A program made the translations under genes and the position numbers. Source: Monocercomonoides exilis (taxonomy: Eukaryota > Preaxostyla > Oxymonadida > Polymastigidae). From it: DNA of 64,000 nt. Below the pieces are notes generated by a model. The model saw only the letters and a list, made by a program, of their open reading frames with translations, ran no database searches and had not been told where the DNA came from. Position 1 is the first letter of the stretch. Every line of letters starts with the position of its first letter. Positions 35,134 to 48,079 of the stretch are shown here, one piece after another. Location of the stretch: positions 786,001-850,000 of the forward strand of contig LSRY02000036.1 of assembly GCA_001643675.2 (NCBI GenBank), given 5' to 3'.

Positions 35134-38100
35134 TTACAATGAAATAATTCCATTTGTCACAAGTAGTTTTTCAGCTTTTCTCCAAAGAGTCAAGCTTTGC
35201 TTCCTCCAACTCACTCCGTCTTCTTCAAAGCGCAAGCTCTTCCAGTTGTCCTCTGACTCGTCGTCTTCCTGAGCCGATTCTTCCTCTTCCTCCTTTTGGG
35301 CAGAGATTCCCGTGCCTTTCTCGTTATGAGGGGTAATTTTCTGTGTGTTTAGAGGGCAGAAAGAGAGGAAGAGGGATGAGTCAGCAGAAGCATCAGAAGC
35401 AGCAGCAGAGCAACATTCTTCGTCTGCAAAGCATTTTTCCTCAAAAAGAAGGAAAGACGCGTCTGCAATCACGTGGAGCGGGTGGAGCACAGCAGAATTC
35501 TTCAGAGGAAGATGCAATGAAGAGCAGGATGGCAGCACAGATGCTGCTGATTGAGCAGCCGATGAGCTGAGGACAGTCAGAGAAGACAGGGCGTGGAGTG
35601 TCTGAGGAAGCGACACTCCTCTCAGAAAGGCGAATGCCTCGTGCGGAAGAGGGAAGAAGAAGTGAGGGCGCGAATGGCGCAGCAGCTGGGCAGTGCGGAG
35701 GGTGGGGCGAGGAGCAGAAAGGGCAGAGTCAACAAGAGAATTGGCTGCTTTTGGTGAGGCACGCAGCTGATGCGACAGGCCTCGTATGATTTCAGCCTTC
35801 TTCTCAACCACTTCGTCGATGGGGAGGATGAAGTAGCGGGAGAAGCAGTGGCAGGGCAGCTGGTTGCAGAAGAAGGGAGAGCAGAAGGAAGGAGATGGAG
35901 AACCAAACAGAAGACGTTCTGAAGGATCAGTGTGCGAAGAATGCGAATTCATGCGACAATAACTGCATGTGCAGCTGTCAGATAAAGTGGATGAGTTCGA
36001 AGAAGAGGAAGAAGAAGATGATGACAACGATGAGGCATTTGAATTCAAAGTATCTTCCTTCTCATCTGCATCTGCAGTCGCAAGCGACAAGAATGACATC
36101 AACTCGTGACGTCTTGACTCAGCCGGTGGAAGGCATCCTCTCTCGTTTGCCTCTAATGCAGCTGTCATCGTTTTGAGCCAAGTGGCAGCTGTCTTTCTGA
36201 CAGGCGCGCTTTTCTCAAAGAGCAAAGCAGACACGTCTGCGTAGAATGTGTTGATGCAGAAGGCACAGCGATACTCCAGTGCTGCATGCGTCAGTGAGAG
36301 AAGCGTCTCTGCCACAAGCACTTCCTCTTCGCTCTCAGCGGCTGGGTGTCTCTTTCTGAGCACACGAGGAAGAGAGGATGAGATGGAAGAGGGAGAAAAC
36401 AGAGAGGAATGTGTTGATTGTACGTTGAGTGCAGGTGATTGAATGCTGGACAGTTCTCCTTGTGAATGATTCTGATTGTTGCCAACAGAAATAGCAGAAC
36501 CTGTTCCAATTGAAGTTGTCTTCTTCTTGTTTTCCTCTTCTTTTTTGTTTGTCTGTTGAGATGCCATCCAGTTGTGTGTCTGCTGCTCAAGATTCGAATG
36601 GAACAGAACGTGGAATCGTGTTGACGGTGCTTTTAGAGGTGCGATGAATGAGTGATGCATGACTTCTCTTTGGAGAGGAGATGGACGCAACGAAGAAGAG
36701 GAAGAGGAAAAGGGAGTTGATGAAATTGGCATTTGTGAATGTGCTTGTGTTTGTGATTGTAATTGAGTTTGTTTCTTTTCTTGTGAAGCAACTGCAGCAT
36801 CAGAAGTTGCAGAAGAAGCAGAAACAGAAACAGAAGAAGAAGAAGAAGAAGATTCCAATTTCTGATCTTTTTTTGTGGATTCCTTTGAGATGCTCTCCTT
36901 CGCATTCCTTTCCTGTCGTTCTGTCCCTTCTTTTGTGTACATTCCAACTGCCACCCATTCCTTTGCGATCTGCTCACACGATGTTGTCTTCATGTTCTTC
37001 ACCTCCACACACATCCGAATAAACTGCATAGCCTCGTTCATCCCAAACACTGATGCGTTGATTGAGTTCAGCAGCTCATGGCACGAATGAGAGAATGTGT
37101 ATGGAGTGAGTCTCAGTCTGTTCAGAATTGACAGACAATAAAGCAGACGAACACCATAACGACACTTCGGACTGACTGCATTTTCGATGGCATCTGAATG
37201 CTCTGGGTGGCTGAACGAGGTCAGAATGACAGAGGAAATGTACTGGCAGCAGGAGACATAAGGAGCCAGTAATTGTGCTCTTGTTCTCTTTGTGCTCTTC
37301 TCAGCATCATCTGACTGATTATCGTCTGTCTCCTTCTTCAGTACATCTTCTTCTTCACTTTGTTTTCTATCCTTTTCCACAGCCATCTTCTCCTCTTTCA
37401 TTGCCTCCTTCATCACATTGCAATCATCTGTTGTGATTGAGCTGATGAACAGCCACACTGCATTCACTCCTTGCCCTTCTGTGACACACGTGGGGGTCGA
37501 AGGGAATCCAATCACCGATCCCTTTTTGTGATGAGGCGGAACAAGCGAGCTGTCTGAAAGAGCCAGCGGTGAATGGGCTTCTTTGCCAGACGAAGATGCA
37601 TTCATCATTTCTGCTACTGCTATTCGACTGGCTGCTGTCATCGGCTCTGGGGCATCTTGTGACATGGTGGCACCTGATGAATTGTCTGTGTGAGAAAGTG
37701 GAGAGTGCTTTGATGGAGATGAATCAACAGCAACAGAAGAAGAAGAAGTTTGCTGTTTTGATGTCTTTGCTCCTCTCTCCAGCATGAGAGCATATCCATC
37801 TTTGATTGGAGTGAATGCCTCTTCTGACGAAAGTGCAGGGGCTGACAAGAACAAGGCCAGTGCGGCTGGAGTGAGCCATTCCATAAAAGTGCCAAGACAA
37901 TTGACCAGAAAGTGAGTGGCAGAAGGATTCACATCGAATGGATGCAAAGAAATAGGAGAGGCAAGCGTCTTCGAACGCCGGCGAGTGGAAATGAGTGAAG
38001 GAGATAAAACAGATGATGATGATGAGGAGGAGGAGGAAGCACTTGTATTGCTTTGTGATACAAGCGACTGATGTGCACTATTATCAGCAACTGAAGCAGA

Positions 38101-41100
38101 AGCATTTGATGTCAATCCATCAACACGCACACCATTAGAAGCAGTCGCATTCAACAGCTCCATTCCATCAGGCTGTTCTGATCTGTGCTGGAGGATGGGG
38201 AGGCCCAGAAACGAAGTCTTCTTCATGGCAGACAGGAGCGATGACACAGCTGGTGTTCTCAGAGCAATTGGCACACAAAGCAAGAGACGCAGCATCGACC
38301 GGAAGAAAGGCATGAGAAGCTGGTCTATCGCCATCAGGACAGCAAAGTAGAAACGAGGGGGAAATGTCTTCGTTGAAGAGACACTCATCTTTTGCGATTC
38401 TGCTTTCTTGGCAAATTCAATGTGTTGCAGCTGTTGAAGAATAGATGCTTCTTTTTCTTTTTCTTTCTCCTTCTCTTTCCCTCTGTATTTCTCTCTCTCC
38501 GCCTTCAGCTGTGTCTCCCTCATCTCCAGCCACTGCCTCCTCCTCTCGTTCTCCTTCCATCTCCCTTCTTCCTCAATAGCCAGTGTGGTGGCATATCCCC
38601 ATAGGGATGCTACTGAATGCAGAAGATGCACTCTTGTTGTGAGAGGAGCATCAGGTGACTCAGCAAAGCGGATGAGAGAGGGAAGAATGACAGCACACAC
38701 AAGATGGCGGCGGTATGAGGGGTCGTTCACTGAAGTGGTGGAAAAGGAAGAGGAAAGGGGAGATGAAGATGAAGATGAAGATGAAGATGGAGAAGAAGAA
38801 GAAGCATTAGAAGAATTAGAAGAAGAGGAGGAAGGTGAAGAAGGTGAAGAAGCTTGTTGGTTTGGTATTGTTTGATTCATTGACTGAGCTTGTTTAGCAT
38901 TCTCGAATTGAGGCAGTTCTCTGGCAACCAACAGGAAGCAGGCGATGACACAGAGAGAGTTTGCAATGGCAGTTGCTGAGTCGATGTCTGTAGTGAATGC
39001 ACTGAGTGGAGAAGAGGAAGAAGAATCGGTTGAAGGAGAAGGAGAAGGAGAAGAAGAAGAAGAAGAGGATATTGATGATGTTTGAAGGATTGTGGCTGAT
39101 TGTGATGAATCAGATTGATTAGAAGATGATTGAGAAGATGAAAAGTTGGTTTCTGAGATGGAACTGTTACTATTATTAATATTATTATTAGATGAAGAGG
39201 ATGATGAATTAAGAACAGAAGCAGCATTCGAAGAAGAAAGAGAGGAATAAGCAGAAGATGCCATGATGGGTGACGATGAAGTTGGCACATATTTTTGTGT
39301 GTCAGACGAAGCAAGAGAAGTCTTTGCAGAAGGCGACGGATGAAGAGAAGAGGCAAAAACTCTGCCATTTTTGGAGTTTGCATTCACTTTTGAGGAGAGG
39401 CAGCGGCAGAGCTTGTAGACAGCAGTGTAGCAGAGGAAGTGTCCATCGACGAAAGGAAGGAAGCGGGGGAGGAAGAAGAGGAAGGAGGAAATGTCGCAGG
39501 AGAGGTGAGATTCGAGGCTGGTGAAGAAGTCGATGATGAAGGAGTGGATGATGGAGTAAGGGAAGAGAGAGTTTGATGGGACTATTGATGTGGATGAAGA
39601 AGATGATGGTTGATTGTTTGATTGAGAAATAGAAGAGGAAGGAGAAGAAGGAGAAGAAGAAGAAGCAATTGATTGAATATTTTGAGCAGAAGATGCTCCA
39701 TCACTCTCAATAAGAGCACTGAAAGGCATAATACCCACGTCCACTCTGCCATTTGTGATCTGTGCAGATGGATGGCAGGGAGAGAAAGAAGAGGCAAAAT
39801 CGCATTTTGTGTTTGTCGGGTGGAGCAGAAAAGGCTGATGAAGTAGAGGGGAGAAGGCAGGCAAGGAGCATGAGGCAAAGGAAAGAGTGGAGGAGAAATG
39901 AGAATGAGAATGAGAAGAATGAGAAGAAGAAGAAGAAGAAAAAGTGATTGGAGTAGCTGTTTTCTTCAGTCTGTAGAGCAGATCAGCAGACTGGCACATG
40001 ACACAGCCAGCACATTCGTCTTCATCAGGAAGAGATGGAAGACGAAGGAGGCGATGCAGAAGTCTCCTTGTTTCATCTGCACTTTGAAAAGTTTTTGAGG
40101 GAATTTCTGTGTTTTCAGAGGGAGAAGAAGAAGAAGAGGAGGAGGAAGAAGAAGAAGAAGAAGAAGAAGAGATGAATGCCTTCAAATGATTCACAAAAAG
40201 AGCATTGCGAAGAGGCTGAAGGATGACAGCAGATGCATTCTGAGCAGTCTGCACAGTTTGTGTGCTCATCAGCTGGTGTGTCTGTTTGGATGAATGAGAA
40301 GAAGAGGAAGAGGAAGAAGAAGAGGAAGAAGAAAAGGAAGGAGAATGTTGATTCCTGTAGAATGAATAGAGTGTGGATGCATCACAGAGATAGGACATGT
40401 TCTCTTCGTGTGACAGAAGAAACGACAGAGTCATCGAACGGAAGAAATGTTGTGTCTCTTTGCGACGAGGGCGAGTCCTGAAGAAGTGAGAGGGGAGAAT
40501 GGAGGAAGCAGATGAGGAAGAGGAAAGAGAAGAAGAAGAAGAAGAAGATGATGATGATGATGAATTGTGTGAGAGAAGTGAATAATCCGGCTGAGAAGGA
40601 GCAAAAGGCCTGATGCAAACGAGATGAGGCACGTTTCTGTTGTGGAGAGGGACGAAGCATTCAGACAGAAGAGGCTCCAGAGCTCTTATGCTGAGTGACT
40701 GCACATTCAGAATCTGCTCCACAAACAGGAATGGATTAGCAAGAGAAGGAGAAGGTTGCATGATCGACGATTGGGAATATGTTGGATGGGATGGGAAGGC
40801 ATTTTGGCTTTGGGGAAGAGAGGAAGAGCGGAATGAGCTGAAGCATCCCTCAGATGCAGCTACTGTCTTCACAGGTGCGATGATGTGGTAGATGAAGGCA
40901 AACAAGAAGGAAGGCGTCAGACTCAACTGCTTGGCAGCTGAACGAGGTGTGACACAGCACTGAAGAGCTTTCTCGCAGATCTTCAGAGGATTCGCCTCTT
41001 TCTTCAAAGAAGAGAGAGATGGATGCTGTTTGGACAGAGATTCCTGTGTGGATGGCTCATGCAGCATTGGAATAGCATCCTTTGAACCAGAAGCAGATAA

Positions 41101-44100
41101 AGTTGAAGAAACAGAAGAAGAAGCAGCAGCAGCAATTGTTTTCTGCCTTGTCATCTCCTCCTCCTTTGCTCTCTCGTTGATCTCTCTCCACTCCTCCTCT
41201 CCGCGTGACTGTATCCGCAGCACATGCACCGTCATAGACACACTTATCCAGTCTCCAAGAGATGCTCTGCTGTGCGGCGGGCGCAGCTGAAGAGAGCCAG
41301 GGGTGGGCCACATGAAAGGAGAGGAGCACAAAGGGCGGAAGGGACGGAGGGAGGAGAGGAGATAGCTAGCATCAGGGATTGGGAGGAAGGGAGAGAGAGA
41401 GTGAGATTGAGATTGGGATGGCTTTGAGGAGGAAGAAGACAATGGAGAGGGAATAATCTCGTTTGAAGAGGCATTTGTGGATGTGGTTTCATTGATTGCT
41501 TGTTCATTTGTGTTGTGTGGCTTCACATCCACTCCAAATGGCTTCAAGGAATCGAGAAAAGAATTCAGAAAGTCTGAAATCTTCACAACGGACGGGTCTG
41601 TCAGCACTGGCGATGCTTTCACCCCAGCATTTGAGTTGGATGAAACAGAGGAAGAAACAAAAGTGTTAGCAGAATGTGACATTTGAGATGCGTTCTCACC
41701 GTTTGCTCCTTCTTTGCTCTTGTCTATCTTTGAAGTTTGTTCATCATTTTTGCTCATTGCCTCAGAAGATGCTGTTCTGACTGCTCCAACAGATGGCACA
41801 GATTCAACTGCCCCAGCAGCAGAAGCAGAAACAGAAGAAGAAGAAGCATAATTAGAAGCTGTCTGCACAACAACTTCTCCTCCTTCTTGTCTGCCTGCAC
41901 CTTCCTTTTGGCTCATCTGCTCATTCACAAATGAAAAGTGCTTCTTTTGCAGATCTTCAAACGCTGCAGCCATTCTGGCGATGGCATCAAAAGGCACTTG
42001 GAAGGCATAGTCTGGTCCAAACAGGGCAAGTGGAAGATCAACACGGAGAAATGGAGGAAGCTGGTAGACAGAAGGGATGGGTGGTGCATGTGTGGATGGA
42101 GAAGAAGGAGATGATGATGATGAGGAGGAGGAGGAGGAGGAGGTAGATGAAGAAGAAGATGATCGTTTGTTGCGGAGAGAAGAAGCTGAAGAAGACTTTG
42201 CGAGTGTTGAGTGAGATGAATGAAGAGGAGAAGTATTTTGTAGAGAAGCAGACGAAAAGGAAGAAGAGGAAGAAGAAGAAGATGAAGATGATGATGAATA
42301 TCTCGAACGAAAAGCAGATCCCAAAGTGAAAGGAGCCGACGACGACGAATCCAAACTGCGTCCAGAAAGAGTCCTGACATGCCTTGCTCTTGTTGATTTC
42401 TTCGCTTCTTTTCTTTTTTGTGTCTCTGTTTTCTCTTTTTGTTTGCCTCGCTTGTGTTGAATGGGACTCTGAGAGGAGTTGTGTGTGTGCTCGTGTGAGT
42501 GAGTGGAGGAGTGCCTGTTGTGCTGCAACAAAGTAGAATGGCAGGATTTCAAAGTGTTGTCGCCTTCTTCGTCACTTCTGCCGAGCGTGTTGATGTCTGA
42601 GCATAAAGTGCTCCCCTCAAACTGGTCTGTGTCTTTCTTATCCTCTCCAGTTGCATTCGTGTTTGTGTTTGTGTTTGCATTTCTATCAGCCATTTCTTCA
42701 TCAATATCTTCTTCACTGTCATCAACATCTTCTTCTTCTTCAGAGTCGCCCATGATGAAATCACTGCTTGTCTTCGTCTCATCTTCCACATCGTCTTCCT
42801 CCTCTTCGCTGGCTGGTGGGCGGTAGCTTCCATCGTCTTCATCCAGTTCATCATCAAATGTCCCATCTGACGACAGCTCACGCGGCAGAGAAAGCGTCTC
42901 CTCTTTCTCGTCGTCGTTTGCCAGTTTCATCCGCTCCTTTCGATAAGAATGCTCTTCTGCTCGCGACTTGTACTGTGCATGCTGTCTCTTCCTGTGCAGA
43001 TGAATGCTCTTTTTTCTTTGTTCCGCTTTTCTCTGCTTTCTGCGTGCTGCTTTTTCCTTCTCTCTTTCTCGTTCTTCTTCTTTCTCTCTCTTCTCTTTCT
43101 CTGCTGCTTCACGTTCGGTGTTGAAGACTTTGAATGGAATGATGAAAGGCGAATCAACAGAGAGCGATCGCGGATGCAGAAAGAACGCCAAGTCGTCTGC
43201 AGTCAGCCCAAATGGATTGTCTGGATTGACCATCAGATCAACCTCTGCTGAAGAGACACCAACAGAAGAGGAAGAGGAAGAAGGCACATTGCTTTGTCCT
43301 TGATTGTGCATTTGATTGTGTTCATTCGCCTTGTGGCTGTCTCGGAATCTGAAAAAGGGATCAACTGAGGCAGAACGTGCTAATTTTGGCTCATCAGGCA
43401 AAAGCAGGCTGTTGAAAGAGGCTTCTTTCTCTTTCTCTTTCTCTTTCCTCCCTCTTTTTCGTTCGCCATTCACATTCTCTTTGTCTTTCTCTGTTTTCTC
43501 CAGCATCACCAGCTGAGGAGAAGTGATAGAGAGCGAGCGAGAAGGCGAGGGCACTTCTGATGTTGTGTCTGAAAGTGCAACAGTTTGCGAGTCTTTGAAC
43601 GTCACACTGACACTTCCTTCTGCCTGTTTCTTGCTTCTTTTGCTTGTCCCTTCATCGTCTTCTTCATCTGCATCACCTTCGATTTCATCATCATCATCAT
43701 CCTCATCCTCCCCTCCATCTTCTTCCTCTTCTCCTTGTAATGTCTCCCTCTCTTTCTCTTCTTCGCTCAGCTGATGCGACACAAACGAGTCAGGAAGCGT
43801 TCCTATCGACAGCTCAGTCGAAATAGAGCCAGTTGCCGAGAGCGACCCAACAGTCACAGACATCGGCGTCTGCATAGAAAATGTGTTCGTGTTTTTCTTC
43901 TCGTCGTCTTCGTCTTCTTCCTCCTCCTCTCCTTCTCCTCCTTCTTTCTCAGATCCTTCTTCGAGAATATGGAGTTTATTGTCTCCCGGTCCGTTCTTAA
44001 GCTTCAACTTCTTCTTTTTCTTCTTGTCCAAAGATTGCTGCTGATTCTTCTCAAATTCCTCGTCCAAAGGTGCTGGGACATCGTCAAAGCTATCCACCTC

Positions 44101-46557
44101 CTTCTCTTCATCCGCATTTGCCTTTTCTTCCTCCTCACCCTCACTTCCCTCCTCTTCCAGCTGTGAATGCATCTTCTGCTGTGTCTGCAGTTGAGTGTCC
44201 ATCAGTTGTGGAGTGCTGTCTGTGTGTTCGTCTTTCTTCTGCGAAAAATACTTTGCCCTTTCTTTCTGAAGGAGCTTCTGCCTCATCTTCGCAAAATGCT
44301 TCCTCCTCTGCATCGCTTTGCGCTCATCCAGCATTTCTCCTTCGGCGTCTTTGTCTTTGCTGCCTTCATTTTGATTAATTGTTCCTTCTTCCTCTTCACT
44401 CGATTTTTCGTGTTCTATTCCTTCATGTTTGCCACTTCCATTTGCCTTTCCTTCTTTTCCCTTCTCTTTCTGTTTTCTTTCTTTTTCGCTTTTCTTTCCG
44501 AATGATTCGTTTTTGTAGCTCTCCTCCTCATCCTCCACTTTCTTTGGCTCAAATTTCTCGTTTTGCACAGAATCTGTTCTGAAATGCTTTTTGGTTGCTT
44601 CTTCATTGCTTGTGGCGCCATAGTCAGAAAACGAGCCCGTCAGCTTGCTTTCTTCAAACTCGTCAAATTCATCCTCATCTTCCTCTGCAACAGCCATCAA
44701 AGAGTCGTCGTTGTCTTCATCATCCTCGTCTTCCTCCTCATCTTCATACACATCATCAATGCTGTTCGCGTCTCCTCCTTCGCCTGTCATTCCATTCCTC
44801 CCACTCTTCCTCCGCTTCCTCCTTTCTCTTCTCATCCTCCGCTCGTCCTGCGCATCCACCGATCGCAATGTCTCTTCCCAGTTTCCTCTTTCTTGTGTCC
44901 TTCTCAACTGCCTCTGCGCAACTCTTTCTGAGAGCTTATGAAAAAGCCCCACCGAATTGTTGTTTGAGTCATAAGCACTCTTGTTCTTTGAAGCTACCAA
45001 GGCGCGTATATCAGGCTCTGCTTCATTGGCTTTGCCCTCTTTAAATCTCGACTCCTTTTCTTCTTTCTCTTCTTTCTCACCCAACTCACTCTCTTGCAAA
45101 CTTGGCGAATGTTCAACTTCTGAATGCTTTTCTTTGTCCTTTTGTGCAACCTCTGATTCGTTCGCTTCGCCATCATCACCATCCCCTTCAACTATACTCA
45201 AAGCTGTTTTTGTGTGGCAGCTGTCCAAAGTCCACGTGCTGCCTGCCCTTTCTCTTTCATTTCTTTTGCCTGCAACCTTTCCGTCTTCTTCTTCTCCTCC
45301 GCCAATCGTCTCTAATTTCCCGCTGCTGTTGTATCTTCTTTCTCCTCCGCTGCCAGAGACTGGGGAGTTCCAGTGGCTCTGCTGCTGCTGCTGATGCTGC
45401 TGCTGGTGCAGGCGCGAGGGCGAGTGGGAAGACGACCGCGAGCTGCATGTTCTGACGGGCGAGTGGCGCATGCGGAGGCGGCTGAACGGATGGCCCGGGT
45501 GCGACGAAGAGGAAGTGGAGTGGTGCAGCTGGTTGGACGAGAACAGAGCATACGTCCGGTCGCTGGCATTTCCAAACCCTTCCTTCTCTTTGAGCTCCCG
45601 CAGCGCTTTTTCTTCTTCGAGTTGCCGCTTCAGCTTCAAAAGCTTCCTTCGAGATTCTTCTTCTTCTTTTTCCTCCTCTCTTTCATCTTCTCGTTCTTCT
45701 TCAACATTCTGCATCGGGTAATCGATCGAGTGGACATTAATGTGCAAAGAGAAAATACTCATTGCAACAAAAAAGAAAGCCACCAAGTCTCGGATATGGA
45801 TGTGATAATTACTTGTTTTGGCGATGTCTTCATAATAAAAATAATGAGGTAGTAATGGCGACATGAGAGAAAATCCTTCTTTCGAAAACTCTGTCGGAAA
45901 ATTGATTCCGCTGTGACACAACTCAAAGCCGGATAGCACCCAACGAACTAAAACGAAAGATAATTTACATAACTCTTGACAAATTAATCTCTCCAAACCA
46001 GGTTTTTTTTTAATAATAAAAATTGAATTTAAAGAAAGACTTCCATGTTGAACCCCAACGGTGTGATGAAGAAAAGCTAACGTTTCCTTTAAAAAAAAAT
46101 AAAAAAAAAAGAGGTGTGAATCGAACTATACTTAAATTTTTCAAATGTTATTACAAACTAATATCTGACGAAGACCCAAGATAATTTCAGCTCTTGTCAT
46201 TGATATAATAGCCATTTTCAAAGAAACAACTTTTTCAGTCATTAAAATAAAATGATCTTGATCCTCATATTGTTTTGAAAACTTCAAAACTCCGTGATGA
46301 CACAAAGTTTTCAGCCACTGAAAAAAGTTTGTTAAAGAATTCGATGAAAATTATTTCAATAAAAGACATACTTTCGTATTATTTTTTGCAAGTTTTTGAC
46401 ATATATTTGGAACTGATCGCTTTGAAAAATAAAATATTGAAACTTTATCAGAACTTCCGTTAACAGTAACTTCTGGATAAAAGCAATAAAATCCGCACGG
46501 ATAGCAGCATTGTCCATCTAACGCAAAGGGTAATATCGCAGAATTGCGCTGCCCCAT
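35134..46557 (-). CDS. SCYL2: Giant SCY1-like pseudokinase (SCYL2 type), 4 exons
   Basis: Minus-strand exons: 46372-46557, 46159-46317, 45999-46086, 35134-45947. Introns are 54, 72 and 51 nt (donors GTATGT, GTTTGT, GTTTGG). The product is 3748 residues; human SCYL2 is about 930. The joined exons give a SCYL pseudokinase: DKVSIFYFSKRS (SCYL: VxxFxFDKK), then WLKTLCHHGVLKF, LRQILETLAFLHHTV, QHGSLSLNSIFII in place of HRDxKPxN, and PVRWVLSGFELC in place of DFG. There is no Gly-rich loop. A very long Glu/Lys/Ser-rich insert follows. Helical HEAT-like blocks come later, e.g. DFFTSLESHLSCDISSFLFF and LPRFLPF near residues 2275-2325 (SCYL2: LQKSQFFKGLPKVLP), and ILPSLIRFAESPDAPLTTRV. Ser-rich tracts separate the blocks. 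SCYL2 acts in clathrin-mediated TGN/endosome traffic. The 45996 ATG of the long ORF lies inside intron 3 and is not the start. Confidence 0.85.
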
Positions 46558-47079
46558 GCGAAAAAAAGCAGCTTTAAGGAATTGATCAAATGGTGAATAA
46601 TAAATAGATTTGTTCAAAAATTTTTATGTGGAAAGAATTGTTCATTAAAAAGAAATAGTAATTTCATTTTGATTTAATTGATCTTAAAGGCTTATCGTTT
46701 TTGATTTACAAAACTTGGAATGATGTTCGAACAAATCTTAATTATTCTTTTTATTCTAATTAAAATGAAGACAAAATGCAGTATTAATAAAGATTATTTA
46801 GCATTTGATTTTTTCTTTCACATTTGAAATAATTGATCACTAACGTTTGCGATTTCATCAGATTTATTTGCATTTTTTGACTTTTTTTTCGATTATTTGT
46901 AAACTATTTTCAAAAAGAAAGTAATTAATAAAAATTTTTATTCGAAAATATGTCGAAATGTGTTCCAGTTTCAGGATTCGTTGGTTGTATATTTGTTGTT
47001 TATGTATTTTGCTCAAAGCATTGAGCATAAAAAGAACCTTTTCGAAAAATTATACTTCAAAATGAGAAAAAGAATAATA

Positions 47080-48079
47080 GGGTGATTTATAAACCCGAAC
47101 ATTTTTATAAACCCGGTTATTTTTTTTGTTCGTTGAAACAGAATAAATACAACATAAAAATATAAAAAGCAAACTTTTATATGTTTATTTTACTATTTTA
47201 TGGCAGTGCAAAAATTTTTTTGTTTCAATTTTTGTTTTTGATGAAGATCTGAGGAATTTTTAATTTATTTTCGATCATTTGTTTTGCTCATTTTTAACCA
47301 ACTCTCTTTTTCTGTCAATTTTTAGGTATAATGTCATAAAACATACATAATGAAGTTTTATTATTCGAAATGTTTTATCTTTTTATCTATTTTTTCTGTT
47401 GTTTTTTTCATTTCATCATTTTTGACAAAAAGTTTGAAAAAATGAAAATTTCTGAACTCTTATTTGATATTTAGATTTATATGTTATGATAATATGTTAA
47501 TAAGATAAAAATGCATTGGAATACTTCATTATAAGTCATTTTAAATTAAATTGAAAACAAAACAAGCATTTTTATCATTTTCAAAAGTTGATGTGCGAAA
47601 TGAATGCAACAACATTTCACAAAATTTTAACTCGGTGAATGCTTTATTCAAACCTTTTTCTTTTCATGCACATCATTTTTAATATGCCAAAAATATTGTA
47701 CAACTCATAATTTTCATTTTTTCAAACTTTTTGTCAAAAATGATGAAATGAAAAAAACAACAGAAAAAATAGATAAAAAGATAAAACATTTCGAATAATA
47801 AAACTTCATTATGTATGTTTTATGACATTATACCTAAAAATTGACAGAAAAAGAGAGTTGGTTAAAAATGAGCAAAACAAATGATCGAAAATAAATTAAA
47901 AATTCCTCAGATCTTCATCAAAAACAAAAATTGAAACAAAAAAATTTTTGCACTGCCATAAAATAGTAAAATAAACATATAAAAGTTTGCTTTTTATATT
48001 TTTATGTTGTATTTATTCTGTTTCAACGAACAAAAAAAATAACCGGGTTTATAAAAATGTTCGGGTTTATAAATCACCC
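47080..48079. mobile_element. 1000-bp palindromic (foldback-type) DNA transposon
   Basis: Two arms of 371 bp (47080-47450 and 47709-48079) are inverted copies that look identical by eye, around a 258-bp loop. The ends are GGGTGATTTATAAACCC and its complement. The 5-bp flanks match (TAATA at 47075-47079 and 48080-48084), read as a target-site duplication. There is no ORF of note, so it is non-autonomous. The first seven bases, GGGTGAT, are shared with the MITEs at 11775 and 61352, suggesting mobilisation by the same transposase class. Confidence 0.85.

Noticed and set aside
45948-45996. ATG at 45996 as the start of the 3620-codon ORF
   Set aside because: It lies in a 51-nt intron (donor GTTTGG, acceptor TTTTAG). 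Splicing joins KKKP to VRWVLSGFEL, as SCYL homology requires.
46110-46130. tRNA-like T-loop (GTTCGATTC on the minus strand followed by a T run)
   Set aside because: The bases around the loop do not form a 5-bp T stem, no acceptor or anticodon arms were found, and it falls in an intron of the SCYL2-like gene.
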